From: Paraferrimonas sp. SM1919
GTDB taxonomy: Bacteria > Pseudomonadota > Gammaproteobacteria > Enterobacterales > Shewanellaceae
Assembly: GCF_010993985.1 (NCBI RefSeq)
Contig: NZ_WINH01000028.1
Span: 1-46,937, forward strand
Direction of reading: 5' to 3'
Length of the DNA: 46,937 nucleotides
Part shown: positions 23,943 to 33,315 of the stretch, in pieces
Numbering within the stretch: position 1 is the stretch's first letter
Layout of the letters: each line of letters opens with the position of its first letter
Position numbers and translations under genes: made by a program
The notes under the pieces: generated by a model
What the model saw: the letters and a program-made list of their open reading frames with translations, nothing else
What the model was told of the DNA's origin: nothing
Databases searched by the model: none

Positions 23943-26219
23943 TTATTGGGTTTCAATAACCGCTCGCTTGGCTTGATAATCAAGTTTAATTTGCTCATTT
24001 TCAACCGAAACAGAAACCTTACCGCCTTGGCTCAATTGGCCAAACAAGATTTCATTTGCTAACGGTTTTCTAATATTTTCCATGATCACTCTGGCCATGG
24101 GTCGGGCCCCCATAGATTTATCATAGCCTTTTTCTGCCAACAGCATTTGCGCATCTGCAGATACTTCTAATACCACTTGTTTGGCATCTAACTGAGCTTG
24201 TAATTCAGTTAAGAATTTATCCACTACTTTAGCGATAATGGTCATGTCTAAATGGTTAAACCAAACGATAGAATCTAAGCGATTTCTAAACTCTGGAGAG
24301 AACACTTTTTTAATATCGTCCATGGCATCATGAGAATGATCCTGTTGTTTGAAGCCAATAGAGCTACGAATGGTTTGCTGCACACCTGCGTTGGTCGTCA
24401 TCACTAAGATCACATTTCTAAAATCTGCTTTGCGACCATTGTTATCGGTTAAGGTACCATGATCCATAACCTGTAATAGCAGGTTATAGACATCTGAATG
24501 CGCCTTCTCGATTTCATCGAGAAGCACCACACAGTGCGGATTCTTAATGACAGCATCGGTTAACAGGCCACCTTGGTCATAACCCACATAGCCAGGGGGC
24601 GCACCGATGAGTCTTGATACCGTATGGGGTTCCATGTACTCAGACATATCGAAACGTACCAGTTCAATACCCAGGCACTTAGACAGCTGCGCCGTCACCT
24701 CGGTTTTACCTACCCCTGTTGGGCCAGCAAATAAGAAACTACCAACCGGTTTATCTTCGCCACCTAAGCCACTTCGTGATAGACGAATGGCACTGGTTAA
24801 CGAGTCAATTGCTTGATCCTGACCGAAGACCACCATCTTGAGGTTTCTATCTAAGTTCTTAAGCAGTTCAACATCCGAAGAGGATACTGATTTTTCAGGA
24901 ATTCGTGCCATCTTAGAGACAATTTTTTCAATGTCCGCCTCACTGATGTTATTGTTACGACTGGCTTTAGGAAGTAAGGCCACTTGTGCGCCAGCCTCAT
25001 CAATCACATCAATGGCTTTATCTGGAAGTTGACGCTCATTAATGTATTTATCTGCTAATACCGCTGCTGCAGATAATGCCTCTGGGGTGTATGTCACCCC
25101 ATGGTGCTGCTCATACTTTTCTTTTAAACCGGTCAGAATTTGAGTGGTCTCTTGAACACTAGGCTCGACGATATCAATTTTTTGGAAGCGTCTTGCGAGG
25201 GCGCGATCTTTTTCAAAAACGCCTTGGTATTCCTGATATGTGGTTGACCCCATGCAACGAAGTTTACCATTAGACAATAATGGTTTAAGTAAATTCGATG
25301 CATCCATCATGCCGCCACTTGCAGCACCAGCTCCGATAATTGTGTGGATCTCGTCGATAAACAGAATCGAATTTTTCTCTGCTTGCAATGCTTTAAGGAC
25401 AGTTTTGAAACGCTTCTCGAAATCGCCTCTATATTTAGTGCCCGCCAATAATGCCCCAAGATCTAAAGAGTAAATAGTGGCGTCTTGCATCACTTCAGGA
25501 ACGTCATTGTTAACAATACGATAGGCCAAGCCCTCGGCGATGGCTGTTTTGCCTACGCCAGCCTCGCCCACTAAAAGTGGGTTGTTTTTGCGACGACGAC
25601 ACAGGACACTGATTGAACGTTCAATTTCTTGATGTCGACCGATTAAAGGATCGATTTCCCCTTGTTGTGCTAACTGATTGAGATTAGCGGCATACTGAGT
25701 TAAAGGAGACTCTTGATGATTATTATCTTGCTCGTGCTCAACCTGAATATGAGGCTCTGGAGAAGTGGGGTTGCTTTTGCTCTGAATTTTACCCACACCA
25801 TGGGAAATGTAATTAACAATATCCAAACGATTAATGTCACGACGACGCAAAATGTAGACTGCCTGAGACTCTTGCTCAGAAAAAATCGCCACTAACACAT
25901 TAGAGCCTGTGACTTCGTTTCGACCTGAAGACTGGACATGAAAAACAGCACGCTGTAAAACCCTTTGAAACCCGAGCGTGGGTTGGGTATCTTTTTCTGA
26001 GTCGTCTGCAGCAATAATAGGGGTAGTTTGGTCGACAAAATCTTGGATCTCTTTTCTAAGATGATCTATTTTCGCACCACAAGCCTCTAACGCTTGCACT
26101 GCTGATTGATTGTCGAGTAATGCAATAAGTAAGTGTTCTACCGTAATGAATTCATGCTTAGCTTCACGAGCTTTTTGAAATGCAGCATTTAATGTTAACT
26201 CAAGGTCTTTATTGAACAT
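23943..26219 (-). CDS. clpA: ClpA ATPase of the ClpAP protease
   Basis: A 758-residue AAA+ unfoldase. The N-domain (residues 1 to about 145) binds ClpS. D1 carries LVGEAGVGKT and an IHTIIGAG segment. D2 carries FAGPTGVGKTEVTAQLSKCLG and VVLLDEIEKAH, and the ClpP-contact region lies near the C-terminus. DMSEYMEPHTVSRLIGAPPGYVGYDQGG is typical of the family. It lies 23 bases after clpS and ends at the shared terminator with infA. Works with aat and clpS in the N-end-rule pathway. Full length. Confidence 0.98.
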   Translation of the reverse strand: MFNKDLELTLNAAFQKAREAKHEFITVEHLLIALLDNQSAVQALEACGAKIDHLRKEIQDFVDQTTPIIAADDSEKDTQPTLGFQRVLQRAVFHVQSSGRNEVTGSNVLVAIFSEQESQAVYILRRRDINRLDIVNYISHGVGKIQSKSNPTSPEPHIQVEHEQDNNHQESPLTQYAANLNQLAQQGEIDPLIGRHQEIERSISVLCRRRKNNPLLVGEAGVGKTAIAEGLAYRIVNNDVPEVMQDATIYSLDLGALLAGTKYRGDFEKRFKTVLKALQAEKNSILFIDEIHTIIGAGAASGGMMDASNLLKPLLSNGKLRCMGSTTYQEYQGVFEKDRALARRFQKIDIVEPSVQETTQILTGLKEKYEQHHGVTYTPEALSAAAVLADKYINERQLPDKAIDVIDEAGAQVALLPKASRNNNISEADIEKIVSKMARIPEKSVSSSDVELLKNLDRNLKMVVFGQDQAIDSLTSAIRLSRSGLGGEDKPVGSFLFAGPTGVGKTEVTAQLSKCLGIELVRFDMSEYMEPHTVSRLIGAPPGYVGYDQGGLLTDAVIKNPHCVVLLDEIEKAHSDVYNLLLQVMDHGTLTDNNGRKADFRNVILVMTTNAGVQQTIRSSIGFKQQDHSHDAMDDIKKVFSPEFRNRLDSIVWFNHLDMTIIAKVVDKFLTELQAQLDAKQVVLEVSADAQMLLAEKGYDKSMGARPMARVIMENIRKPLANEILFGQLSQGGKVSVSVENEQIKLDYQAKRAVIETQ

Positions 26220-26242
26220 AGGCGCCCTCTTTGTCTGTCCCG

Positions 26243-26557
26243 CTAAACTTTCTCAATTGAACACAAAAGTGGGTGTTCGTTGGCACGAGCACATTGATTC
26301 ACTTGTTCCGCTTTTGTTTCGGCTATGTCCCTGGTGTATATACCACATACGCCCTTACCTTTATTGTGGATCTCAAGCATCACTTCAGTTGCCTGCTCAA
26401 GATTCATAGAAAAAAAGTGCTGTAATATTTCTACTACGAAATCCATGGGCGTATAGTCATCATTATTTAACACCACTCGATACTGAGGTGGCGGTGCCAG
26501 CGCTTCTCTTTCGAGAACATTTTCAAAACTTTCTTGGTACTGATGATCCGATGACAT
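26243..26557 (-). CDS. clpS: ClpS adaptor
   Basis: A 104-residue adaptor that captures N-degron proteins and delivers them to ClpAP. The binding pocket motif LNNDDYTPMDFVVEIL (about residues 30-45), the helix with ATEVMLEIHNKGKGVCGIYTRDIAETKA and the HPLLCSIEK strand are all present. The N-terminal flexible arm has normal length. Operon clpS-clpA, divergent from cspD as in E. coli. Confidence 0.97.
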   Translation of the reverse strand: MSSDHQYQESFENVLEREALAPPPQYRVVLNNDDYTPMDFVVEILQHFFSMNLEQATEVMLEIHNKGKGVCGIYTRDIAETKAEQVNQCARANEHPLLCSIEKV

Positions 26558-26905
26558 ATTTTTATCCTAGCCCCTTTTTGTTTAGTGATCCAACTTGATC
26601 AATAAATAAAATTTCTGATTTTATTTCAAGTGGTTTACATGATATCAGTATTGGTTATTACACTCATCCATAAAAACCTGAAAACCCCAGCAGATAGCAC
26701 CCTTTACTGTCATATCAATAGGTTTACATTTGCTATAAAGGTATAAAACTTGGTTAGATGTCAATTCACCCCTGATAATGTTAGCTAAATGTTAAAAAAG
26801 GGCTTGACAGTTTATTTACATAGTTTCATTCTGGTTGTAGAACTTTTGAGCACTGAAAGACCCAAAGGTTCTCAATAGTTATAATACTGAAGAAGGAACA
26901 GGATA
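26558..26905. promoter_or_regulatory. clpS/cspD divergent control region
   Basis: 348 bases without a gene. A possible cspD promoter has TTGACA at 26804-26809 and, 17 bases on, CATTCT (26827-26832), a weak -10. This leaves a leader of about 70 bases before the cspD ATG. No CspA-type cold box was recognised with confidence. Nothing else was identified. Confidence 0.4.
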
Positions 26906-27112
26906 ATGGCAACCGGTACAGTAAAATGGTTTAATAATGCAAAAGGATTTGGCTTCATTTGCCCTGAATCCGGCGGTGAAGATGTGTTTGCACATTACTC
27001 AACAATCCAAATGGAAGGCTACCGCACTCTTAAGGCTGGTCAAGAAGTCACTTATGATGTAGAAGCAGGCCCTAAAGGTATGCACGCCTCTGTGATCAGT
27101 CCTGTAAAATAG
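26906..27112 (+). CDS. cspD: CspD-type cold-shock-domain protein
   Basis: A 68-residue single-strand nucleic-acid-binding protein with RNP1 KGFGFICP and RNP2 DVFAHYS. The sequence (MATGTVKWFNNAKGFGFI, EGYRTLKAGQEVTYDVEAGPKGMHA) and the position divergent from clpS identify it as CspD rather than CspA. In E. coli CspD is induced in stationary phase and inhibits replication. RBS GAAGGA lies upstream. Ends at an intrinsic terminator. Confidence 0.93.
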   Translation: MATGTVKWFNNAKGFGFICPESGGEDVFAHYSTIQMEGYRTLKAGQEVTYDVEAGPKGMHASVISPVK

Positions 27113-27129
27113 AGCCTTAACGCTCTAAT

Positions 27130-27164
27130 AAAAGCAGACTTTTTCAAGTCTGCTTTTTTATTTT
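27130..27164 (+). terminator. cspD terminator
   Basis: AAAGCAGACTT, loop, AAGTCTGCTTT followed by TTTATTTT, 18 bases after the cspD stop. Confidence 0.92.
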
Positions 27165-27197
27165 CTATGTATCTTGGTTTATTGCTAAAATACCCAT

Positions 27198-27836
27198 ATG
27201 AATACAAGATATCGCCCTAAAACAAAAATACTAAGCGTCCCTTCTCGACGCTCTAAAGCGGTTGTAAAGTCCAAACAAGGGCTGAAATCGAAACAACCGA
27301 CTCAATTGATCGCTTTCAATAAACCTTTTGACGTGCTTTGCCAATTTACGGATGATCAAAACCGTAAAACCTTGAAAGATTATATTAATGTTGCAGATGT
27401 GTATGCCGCCGGCCGATTAGATAGGGACTCTGAGGGATTACTCCTGCTGACTAATGATGGTAAATTACAGGCTAAACTGACTCAACCAAACAAAAACACA
27501 GAAAAAGAGTACTGGGTGCAAGTAGAAGGTTGCCCGCAAGCTGCTGACTTGGACAAGCTTCGTCATGGCGTTACTTTAAAAGATGGGCCAACTAAACCTG
27601 CCAAGGTGGAGGTCATGTCTGAGCCGGAGGTTTGGGATAGAACGCCCCCCATCAGGGAGCGCAAAAATATTCCAACCACATGGCTGAAAATCATCATTAC
27701 TGAAGGTAGAAACAGACAAGTAAGAAGAATGACCGCTAATATCGGTTACCCAACTTTGCGCTTGATCCGTTATCGTATGGGCCATTGGACCTTAGATAAA
27801 CTGCAACCTGGTCAATGGACAGAATTAACCCTGTAA
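27198..27836 (+). CDS. rluE: 23S rRNA pseudouridine(2457) synthase
   Basis: A 212-residue RsuA/RluB-family enzyme. The N-terminal basic stretch (about 30 residues) is followed by FNKPFDVLCQFTDDQ and the catalytic motif AGRLDRDSEGLLLLTNDG with the essential aspartate. The C-terminal ITEGRNRQVRRMTANIGYPTLRLIRYRMG is typical. It has no S4 domain, as expected for RluE. Single gene after the cspD terminator. Confidence 0.93.
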   Translation: MNTRYRPKTKILSVPSRRSKAVVKSKQGLKSKQPTQLIAFNKPFDVLCQFTDDQNRKTLKDYINVADVYAAGRLDRDSEGLLLLTNDGKLQAKLTQPNKNTEKEYWVQVEGCPQAADLDKLRHGVTLKDGPTKPAKVEVMSEPEVWDRTPPIRERKNIPTTWLKIIITEGRNRQVRRMTANIGYPTLRLIRYRMGHWTLDKLQPGQWTELTL

Positions 27837-27994
27837 CCTATCAATGTTTGCCAAAAGCAAAACAAACCGATTAAAATTCAAACAATTTTGTGAGCTTGTC
27901 TAAGCTTTCACCTGCTAAATGGTTAATCGCTTGGGTGCTCGCAACTGTCGTGCTAGAATAGCGCGCCTTAATTTCCTAAACGTATAGCAAAGTT

Positions 27995-29098
27995 ATGTCA
28001 GAAAATCACAACATCAAAGTCATTGTCGGCATGTCTGGTGGCGTTGATTCCAGCGTATCTGCCTACCTGCTTAAAAAGCAGGGTTATCAGGTAGAAGGTT
28101 TATTTATGAAGAACTGGGAAGAAGACGATACTGAAGAGTACTGTGCCGCTGCTCAAGATCTTGAAGATGCCCAAGCCGTATGTGACAAACTGGATATTCC
28201 ACTGCATTCAGTCAACTTTGCTGCTGAATACTGGGACAATGTTTTCGAGCACTTCTTGCAAGAATACAAAGCGGGTCGTACCCCAAACCCAGATATCATC
28301 TGTAACAAAGAAATCAAATTCAAAGCCTTTTTGCAGTTTGCTGCAGAAGCGCTAGGGGCGAACTATATCGCTACCGGCCACTATGTACGTCGCCGAGAAG
28401 TGGATGGCCAGTTCCAAATGATCCGTGGTGTGGATAACAACAAAGATCAAAGCTATTTCTTATATACCCTATCCCATGAGCATGTAGCGCAAACCTTGTT
28501 CCCTGTAGGTGAACTTGAAAAGCCAGAAGTGCGTGAAATTGCTAAAGAACTGGGCTTGATTACCGCTGAGAAAAAAGACTCTACTGGTATCTGCTTTATT
28601 GGCGAACGTAAGTTTACTGACTTCCTAAAACAGTACTTACCAGCACAACCTGGTGATATTGAAACCACCGAAGGTGAAGTCATTGGTAGCCACCAGGGGC
28701 TGATGTATCACACCCTAGGCCAACGTAAAGGTCTTGGTATTGGTGGTATGAAAAACTCATCTGAGGATCCATGGTACGTAGTAGATAAAGATCTAGAGCG
28801 TAATGTCTTGGTTGTGGGTCAAGGTGGTAATCACCCGCGCTTAATGTCTGTTGGCCTATTAGCGAGCCAGTTACATTGGGTCGATCGTCAGCCAATTACT
28901 CAAGAGCGCAAATTAACAGTCAAAACTCGTTACCGCCAACAGGATGTACCTTGTACCGTATATCCTGAGGTAGATGGTCAAATTAAGGTTATCTTCGATG
29001 CCCCTGTCGCGGCGGTAACCCCAGGTCAATCAGCCGTATTCTATGATGGCGACGTTTGTCTTGGTGGCGGTATCATCGACACCTTGATTAAGGAATAA
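27995..29098 (+). CDS. mnmA: tRNA 2-thiouridylase
   Basis: A 367-residue enzyme that thiolates U34 of tRNA for Lys, Glu and Gln. The PP-loop SGGVDSS is at residues 14-20. The two catalytic cysteines are in NPDIICNKEIKF and STGICFIGER. MKNWEEDDTEEYCAAAQD and the tRNA-binding HQGLMYHTLGQRKGLGIGG are intact. First gene of mnmA-hflD-purB, nine bases before hflD. Confidence 0.97.
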   Translation: MSENHNIKVIVGMSGGVDSSVSAYLLKKQGYQVEGLFMKNWEEDDTEEYCAAAQDLEDAQAVCDKLDIPLHSVNFAAEYWDNVFEHFLQEYKAGRTPNPDIICNKEIKFKAFLQFAAEALGANYIATGHYVRRREVDGQFQMIRGVDNNKDQSYFLYTLSHEHVAQTLFPVGELEKPEVREIAKELGLITAEKKDSTGICFIGERKFTDFLKQYLPAQPGDIETTEGEVIGSHQGLMYHTLGQRKGLGIGGMKNSSEDPWYVVDKDLERNVLVVGQGGNHPRLMSVGLLASQLHWVDRQPITQERKLTVKTRYRQQDVPCTVYPEVDGQIKVIFDAPVAAVTPGQSAVFYDGDVCLGGGIIDTLIKE

Positions 29099-29107
29099 TC
29101 GTAAATA

Positions 29108-29722
29108 ATGAGCGCTAACTTAAATGAGCGTATGCTTGCATTGGCTGGTCTAATGCAAGCGATTAATCAAGTACAGCACATTGCCCGACATGGCAACCTT
29201 GATAAACAACAACTGCAAGATGTACTTGCCCCGATTCTGGTGATGAATCCAGACAGTACTAATGATGTTTACCCATCAGAGCCAATGATCACCCAAGGCT
29301 TTAAAAGTATTGTTCAGCTTTTTGGTTCGGCTTCCAACAAAGATATGGAAGGCAGTCGCTTCCTTGTTGGCATACTTGCCCTTGAGCGCAAACTCTCTAA
29401 AAACCCTCAAGCATTAAGCATGCTAGGTCAACGCATTAATGAAGTAAATCGTCAATTGAATCATTTTGAATTGAGTGATGACGCTGTTATCGCTAACCTA
29501 GCGAGCATTTATGTCGACGTGATAAGCCCCTTAGGTCCGAAACTCCAAGTCAGTGGAAACCCATTACACTTACAAAAGCCTGATTGTCAAAATATGATTA
29601 GAGCCTGTCTGCTAAGTGCCATGCGCTCTGCTGTATTATGGCGCCAGTTAGGCGGCAAGCGTCGACAATTAATTTTTAGCCGTCAAGGCATCTTAGAATT
29701 CGCACAAAATAAACTTCGCTAA
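29108..29722 (+). CDS. hflD: High frequency lysogenization protein HflD homologue
   Basis: A 204-residue, mostly helical protein located peripherally on the inner membrane in E. coli, where it affects lambda CII. Its general cellular role is not clear. LAGLMQAINQVQHIARHGN at the start and RQLIFSRQGILEFAQ at the end match the family. The conserved position between mnmA and purB supports the call. Confidence 0.93.
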   Translation: MSANLNERMLALAGLMQAINQVQHIARHGNLDKQQLQDVLAPILVMNPDSTNDVYPSEPMITQGFKSIVQLFGSASNKDMEGSRFLVGILALERKLSKNPQALSMLGQRINEVNRQLNHFELSDDAVIANLASIYVDVISPLGPKLQVSGNPLHLQKPDCQNMIRACLLSAMRSAVLWRQLGGKRRQLIFSRQGILEFAQNKLR

Positions 29723-29744
29723 TAAATAATATTAGGAGCACAAA

Positions 29745-31115
29745 ATGGAATTATCCGCACTGACCGCCGTATCTCCAGTTGATGGTCGTTATGGCAGTAA
29801 AACCAAAGAACTGAGAGACATTTTCAGTGAATTTGGTCTGATCAAATATCGTGTGCAGGTAGAAATTAACTGGCTGATTGCCCTTGCTAATAACCCTCAA
29901 ATTAGCGAAGTTCCTGCTTTTTCTGAAGAAGCACTAGCCATTCTTCACTCTATCCGTGATGACTTCAATGTTGAAGGCGCGGCTCGTGTGAAAGAGATTG
30001 AGCGTACTACTAACCACGACGTAAAAGCGGTTGAGTACTTCATTAAAGAGCAATTCGGCGGTAACGCTGAGCTAGACGCAATCAATGAGTTTGTGCACTT
30101 TGCTTGTACCTCTGAAGACATTAACAACCTGTCCCATGGCCTAATGCTAACTGAAGCACGCACTAAGGTATTACTGCCTTACTGTAACGAGCTATTAAGC
30201 GCTATCAGCGAGCTTGCTAAGCAAAACCGTGACGTGCCGATGATGTCTCGTACCCACGGTCAGCCTGCTTCACCAACCACCCTTGGTAAAGAAATGGCCA
30301 ACGTAGCAGCCCGTCTTGCACGCCAAATTAAGCAAATTGAAAACGTTGAAATCCTAGGTAAATTCAACGGTGCTGTAGGTAACTACAATGCCCACGAGTC
30401 TGCGTATCCAGAAATTGACTGGCATAAGACCTCAGAAGCGTTTGTGACTAGCCTTGGTCTGACTTGGAACCCTTACACCACTCAAATTGAACCCCACGAT
30501 TACATTGCGGAACTGTTTGATGCGGTGGCTCGTTTCAACACCATTCTGATGGACTTTGACCGTGATGTTTGGGGTTACATTGCCCTAGGTCACTTTAAGC
30601 AAAAAACCATTGCTGGTGAAATTGGTTCATCAACCATGCCACATAAAGTGAACCCTATCGATTTTGAAAACTCGGAAGGTAACATCGGTATTGCTAACGC
30701 CCTGCTTAACCACCTAGCAAGCAAATTGCCTGTTTCTCGCTGGCAGCGTGATCTGACAGATTCAACGGTGCTTCGTAACCTAGGTGTGGGTCTGGCCCAC
30801 GCTGTAATTGCTTACCAAGCGACTCTTAAAGGGATCAGTAAATTACAAGTTAACGAGCAAAGTCTACTGGATGAGCTTGATGGCAACTGGGAAGTACTGG
30901 CAGAGCCGGTACAAACCGTAATGCGTCGTTATGGCATTGAAAAGCCATACGAAAAACTAAAAGAGCTGACCCGTGGTAAGCGTGTCGATGCCCAAGGCAT
31001 GGCAGATTTTATTGACAACCTAGAACTGCCTGAAGAAGTAAAAGCAGAGCTGAAAAAGCTCACCCCTGCTAATTACTTAGGTGATGCGATACGTCTAACC
31101 GATCTTTTAGGCTAA
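29745..31115 (+). CDS. purB: Adenylosuccinate lyase
   Basis: A 456-residue enzyme for two steps of purine synthesis (SAICAR to AICAR and adenylosuccinate to AMP). The fumarase-superfamily signature GSSTMPHKVNPIDFENSEGN is complete with the catalytic loop, and SRTHGQPASPTTLGKEMAN is present. TSEDINNLSHGLML is also conserved. RBS AGGAG before ATG. Last gene before a hairpin with a T-run that overlaps the start of roxA. Confidence 0.98.
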   Translation: MELSALTAVSPVDGRYGSKTKELRDIFSEFGLIKYRVQVEINWLIALANNPQISEVPAFSEEALAILHSIRDDFNVEGAARVKEIERTTNHDVKAVEYFIKEQFGGNAELDAINEFVHFACTSEDINNLSHGLMLTEARTKVLLPYCNELLSAISELAKQNRDVPMMSRTHGQPASPTTLGKEMANVAARLARQIKQIENVEILGKFNGAVGNYNAHESAYPEIDWHKTSEAFVTSLGLTWNPYTTQIEPHDYIAELFDAVARFNTILMDFDRDVWGYIALGHFKQKTIAGEIGSSTMPHKVNPIDFENSEGNIGIANALLNHLASKLPVSRWQRDLTDSTVLRNLGVGLAHAVIAYQATLKGISKLQVNEQSLLDELDGNWEVLAEPVQTVMRRYGIEKPYEKLKELTRGKRVDAQGMADFIDNLELPEEVKAELKKLTPANYLGDAIRLTDLLG

Positions 31116-31142
31116 TATATAATTCGCCTATACCAATAAAGG

Positions 31143-31170
31143 AACAGCGGCTTTGGCCGCTGTTATTTTT
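31143..31170 (+). terminator. purB terminator placed in the roxA leader
   Basis: AACAGCGGC (31143-31151), loop TTTG, GCCGCTGTT, then ATTTTTT. The roxA start codon follows at 31174, only nine bases after the stem, and the nearest Shine-Dalgarno (AAAGGA, 31138) lies before the hairpin. Partial termination may set the roxA level. Confidence 0.7.
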
Positions 31171-31173
31171 TAT

Positions 31174-32295
31174 ATGCATTTAAATTTTGATACCGATGCC
31201 TTCTTGGGCATGTTTTGGCAAAAAAAGCCAAAGCTTATTCGCAAAGCCATCAGCAATTTTGAAGACCCAATTGAAGCCGATGAACTGGCAGGTCTTGCCA
31301 TGGAAGACGAAGTGGCCTCAAGGATCATTGAAACCCTAAGCGATGGCTGGAAAGCCCACAGCGGCCCATTTAACGACTACCATAAATTCGGCAGCGATAA
31401 CTGGCAATTGCTGGTACAAGCAGTCAATCACTGGTATCCGCCGACGTTACCTTTAGTGGAAGCATTCCGTTTTATTCCTGAATGGCGCTTTGACGATTTA
31501 ATGGTGTCATTTTCGACCCCCGGTGGTGGTGTCGGTCCCCATATTGATCAGTACGATGTGTTTATTATCCAAGGCAGCGGCAAACGCCGTTGGCAGGTAG
31601 GTCCAAATACCCACACCACTTGCCGTAATGATAACACCATGAGCCTGGTGACTGACTTTGAGGCTATTATTGATGCTGAGCTTAACCCTGGCGATATTCT
31701 ATATATTCCAGCGGGTTACCCACACCAAGGGCAAACCATTGAGCCTTCAATGTCATATTCTATGGGCTTTAGAGCCCCTAGCCAAAAAGAGTTTATTTCT
31801 AACTGGGCGGATGTACTGGAAGATAAGTCCTTGGGCGAAAAGCGCCTAATTACTTCAGAGGAAACCTCGGCAGCAGGGATTTTAGCCAGCACCACCATGG
31901 ATGATATTAAAGCGTTAATTAAAGAGAGTTTAGATTCCGATGACTTTAACACCATCACTGGCTGTTTATTGTCCAAGAATCGCTTTGAATTAGCTCCTTA
32001 TCAGCCAGATCAAGACCTCAGCATTGAGCAATGCCTGGCTTTGTTTGCTAAAGAAACGCTCTACCGGTTGCCAGGGGTAAAAGTATTATCTCTAGAGCAA
32101 GATAAGCACAGCAGAGTATTTGTCAATGGTGAGGAGTACCGCTTTGGCGATGCCAGTATTGAGCATTGTTATATGCTGGCCAATCTAACTGCTTATCCAC
32201 CTGCCGCTCTAGAAGAGCTGTGCGAATCCAAAGACATTTTAAACGCTCTGGTCGAAATGGTTAATCAAGGCCTGATGGTCTTTGACGACGAATGA
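31174..32295 (+). CDS. roxA: Ribosomal protein uL16 arginine hydroxylase
   Basis: A 373-residue Fe(II)/2-oxoglutarate oxygenase (YcfD) that hydroxylates an arginine of ribosomal protein uL16. The double-stranded beta-helix has iron ligands H123 and D125 (GPHIDQYDVF) and H184 (IPAGYPHQG), at almost the E. coli positions. The C-terminal dimerisation and winged-helix region is present. The start MHLNFDTDAFLGMFWQKKP aligns with E. coli; the upstream TTG is in the terminator hairpin. No Shine-Dalgarno is adjacent. Confidence 0.93.
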   Translation: MHLNFDTDAFLGMFWQKKPKLIRKAISNFEDPIEADELAGLAMEDEVASRIIETLSDGWKAHSGPFNDYHKFGSDNWQLLVQAVNHWYPPTLPLVEAFRFIPEWRFDDLMVSFSTPGGGVGPHIDQYDVFIIQGSGKRRWQVGPNTHTTCRNDNTMSLVTDFEAIIDAELNPGDILYIPAGYPHQGQTIEPSMSYSMGFRAPSQKEFISNWADVLEDKSLGEKRLITSEETSAAGILASTTMDDIKALIKESLDSDDFNTITGCLLSKNRFELAPYQPDQDLSIEQCLALFAKETLYRLPGVKVLSLEQDKHSRVFVNGEEYRFGDASIEHCYMLANLTAYPPAALEELCESKDILNALVEMVNQGLMVFDDE

Positions 32296-32307
32296 TCTCG
32301 CGCTTAA

Positions 32308-32338
32308 CCCAAGGGCTTAGCATGGCTAAGCCTTTGGG
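32308..32338. terminator. Long stem-loop between roxA and mipA
   Basis: CCCAAGGGCTTAGC, loop ATG, GCTAAGCCTTTGGG, a 14-bp stem with one wobble. It lies between convergent genes and may end both transcripts, though the T-run is missing. Confidence 0.5.
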
Positions 32339-32371
32339 CTAGAGTGTTAGCGAAAAAGTTCTAGGGTTGGG

Positions 32372-33199
32372 CTACTTGGATGTGTTCGATTGCCCAAAGA
32401 TATAACTGACCAGAGCGGTGGCAGACACATAATGGTTTTGCCTTACTAATGGTGAATCTTGGTAAGCACTACCATGCAATGAAAAATACTTCACACCAAA
32501 ATTAAAATACCAGCTTTGATAGCGACGACGCACTTTAAAAGCAAGTTCCGTTCCGGTATAACCTGCTTTTGCTTGGTAGCTAGGACGAGTTTCTGTGGAA
32601 AATTCAGGTGCTACTCCAAAGTAATATTGATGGTATCTTTGATCACTAAAGCTGCTGCTTAATTTGCTGGTAAATAACCACTGCCCAAGTTCCCGTTCAT
32701 AATAAAATCTTGGCTCAAAAGTCCAACCGCGATGATACAGCATTGGATTACCAATTGAAAAAGCTCCCCTAGCAGACAAATCTAATCTTAATAAATAGCT
32801 TGAGGTTTTTTGTAACTGATACTCTAACTTGGGGCCCACTTCGGCGACTAAATCCAAATTATTCATGCCGCGACGAGCTTCATTTTGCTCATTCTGAACC
32901 GGCAAGGAACCACTAAAACTCAAATTAAGATCAAGCTTTTCGCTATCGTAAAAAATTCCCCTAACGCCCTGGCGATCGGCTTTGAATTTTTCACCACGAT
33001 AACGGATATAGGGAGCGGGTAACACATAAGTACTCGATTGATCTGATCCTAGGTAATCAGGTAACACTGCGGCACCGACGCCTAAGCCAAACTCCCACAG
33101 GGGCTGGTTAGTTTCATCAATGGTTATTTTCTGTTGTGCTGCACTAGCCCAAGGGACGAATACAAGGATGGGGAACAAATAAAGATAGGCTTTGAACAC
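32372..33199 (-). CDS. MipA/OmpV-family outer-membrane protein
   Basis: A 275-residue beta-barrel protein. The signal peptide is FKAYLYLFPILVFVPWASA. The mature part opens with PLWEFGLGVGAAVLPDYLGSDQSSTYVLPAPYIRYRGEKF, the family hallmark, and then alternates hydrophobic strands to the C-terminal LVSYIFGQ. Members include MltA-interacting protein MipA and OmpV. Exact role here unknown. It stands alone, with a terminator upstream. Confidence 0.9.
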   Translation of the reverse strand: MFKAYLYLFPILVFVPWASAAQQKITIDETNQPLWEFGLGVGAAVLPDYLGSDQSSTYVLPAPYIRYRGEKFKADRQGVRGIFYDSEKLDLNLSFSGSLPVQNEQNEARRGMNNLDLVAEVGPKLEYQLQKTSSYLLRLDLSARGAFSIGNPMLYHRGWTFEPRFYYERELGQWLFTSKLSSSFSDQRYHQYYFGVAPEFSTETRPSYQAKAGYTGTELAFKVRRRYQSWYFNFGVKYFSLHGSAYQDSPLVRQNHYVSATALVSYIFGQSNTSK

Positions 33200-33270
33200 A
33201 AATATTCCTTTATAGTGTGTGACAGTGTAAGTTTGCTTAATGTACCCTTTTTAAATATAAAATTCATAAA

Positions 33271-33294
33271 AAAAGAGGTCATATGACCTCTTTT
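33271..33294 (-). terminator. Terminator of the DUF4826 gene
   Basis: A perfect 24-base palindrome, AAAAGAGGTCAT and ATGACCTCTTTT, followed on the minus strand by T-rich sequence. It separates the DUF4826 gene from mipA. Confidence 0.85.
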
Positions 33295-33315
33295 GACATT
33301 AGCTTATAGATCGGA

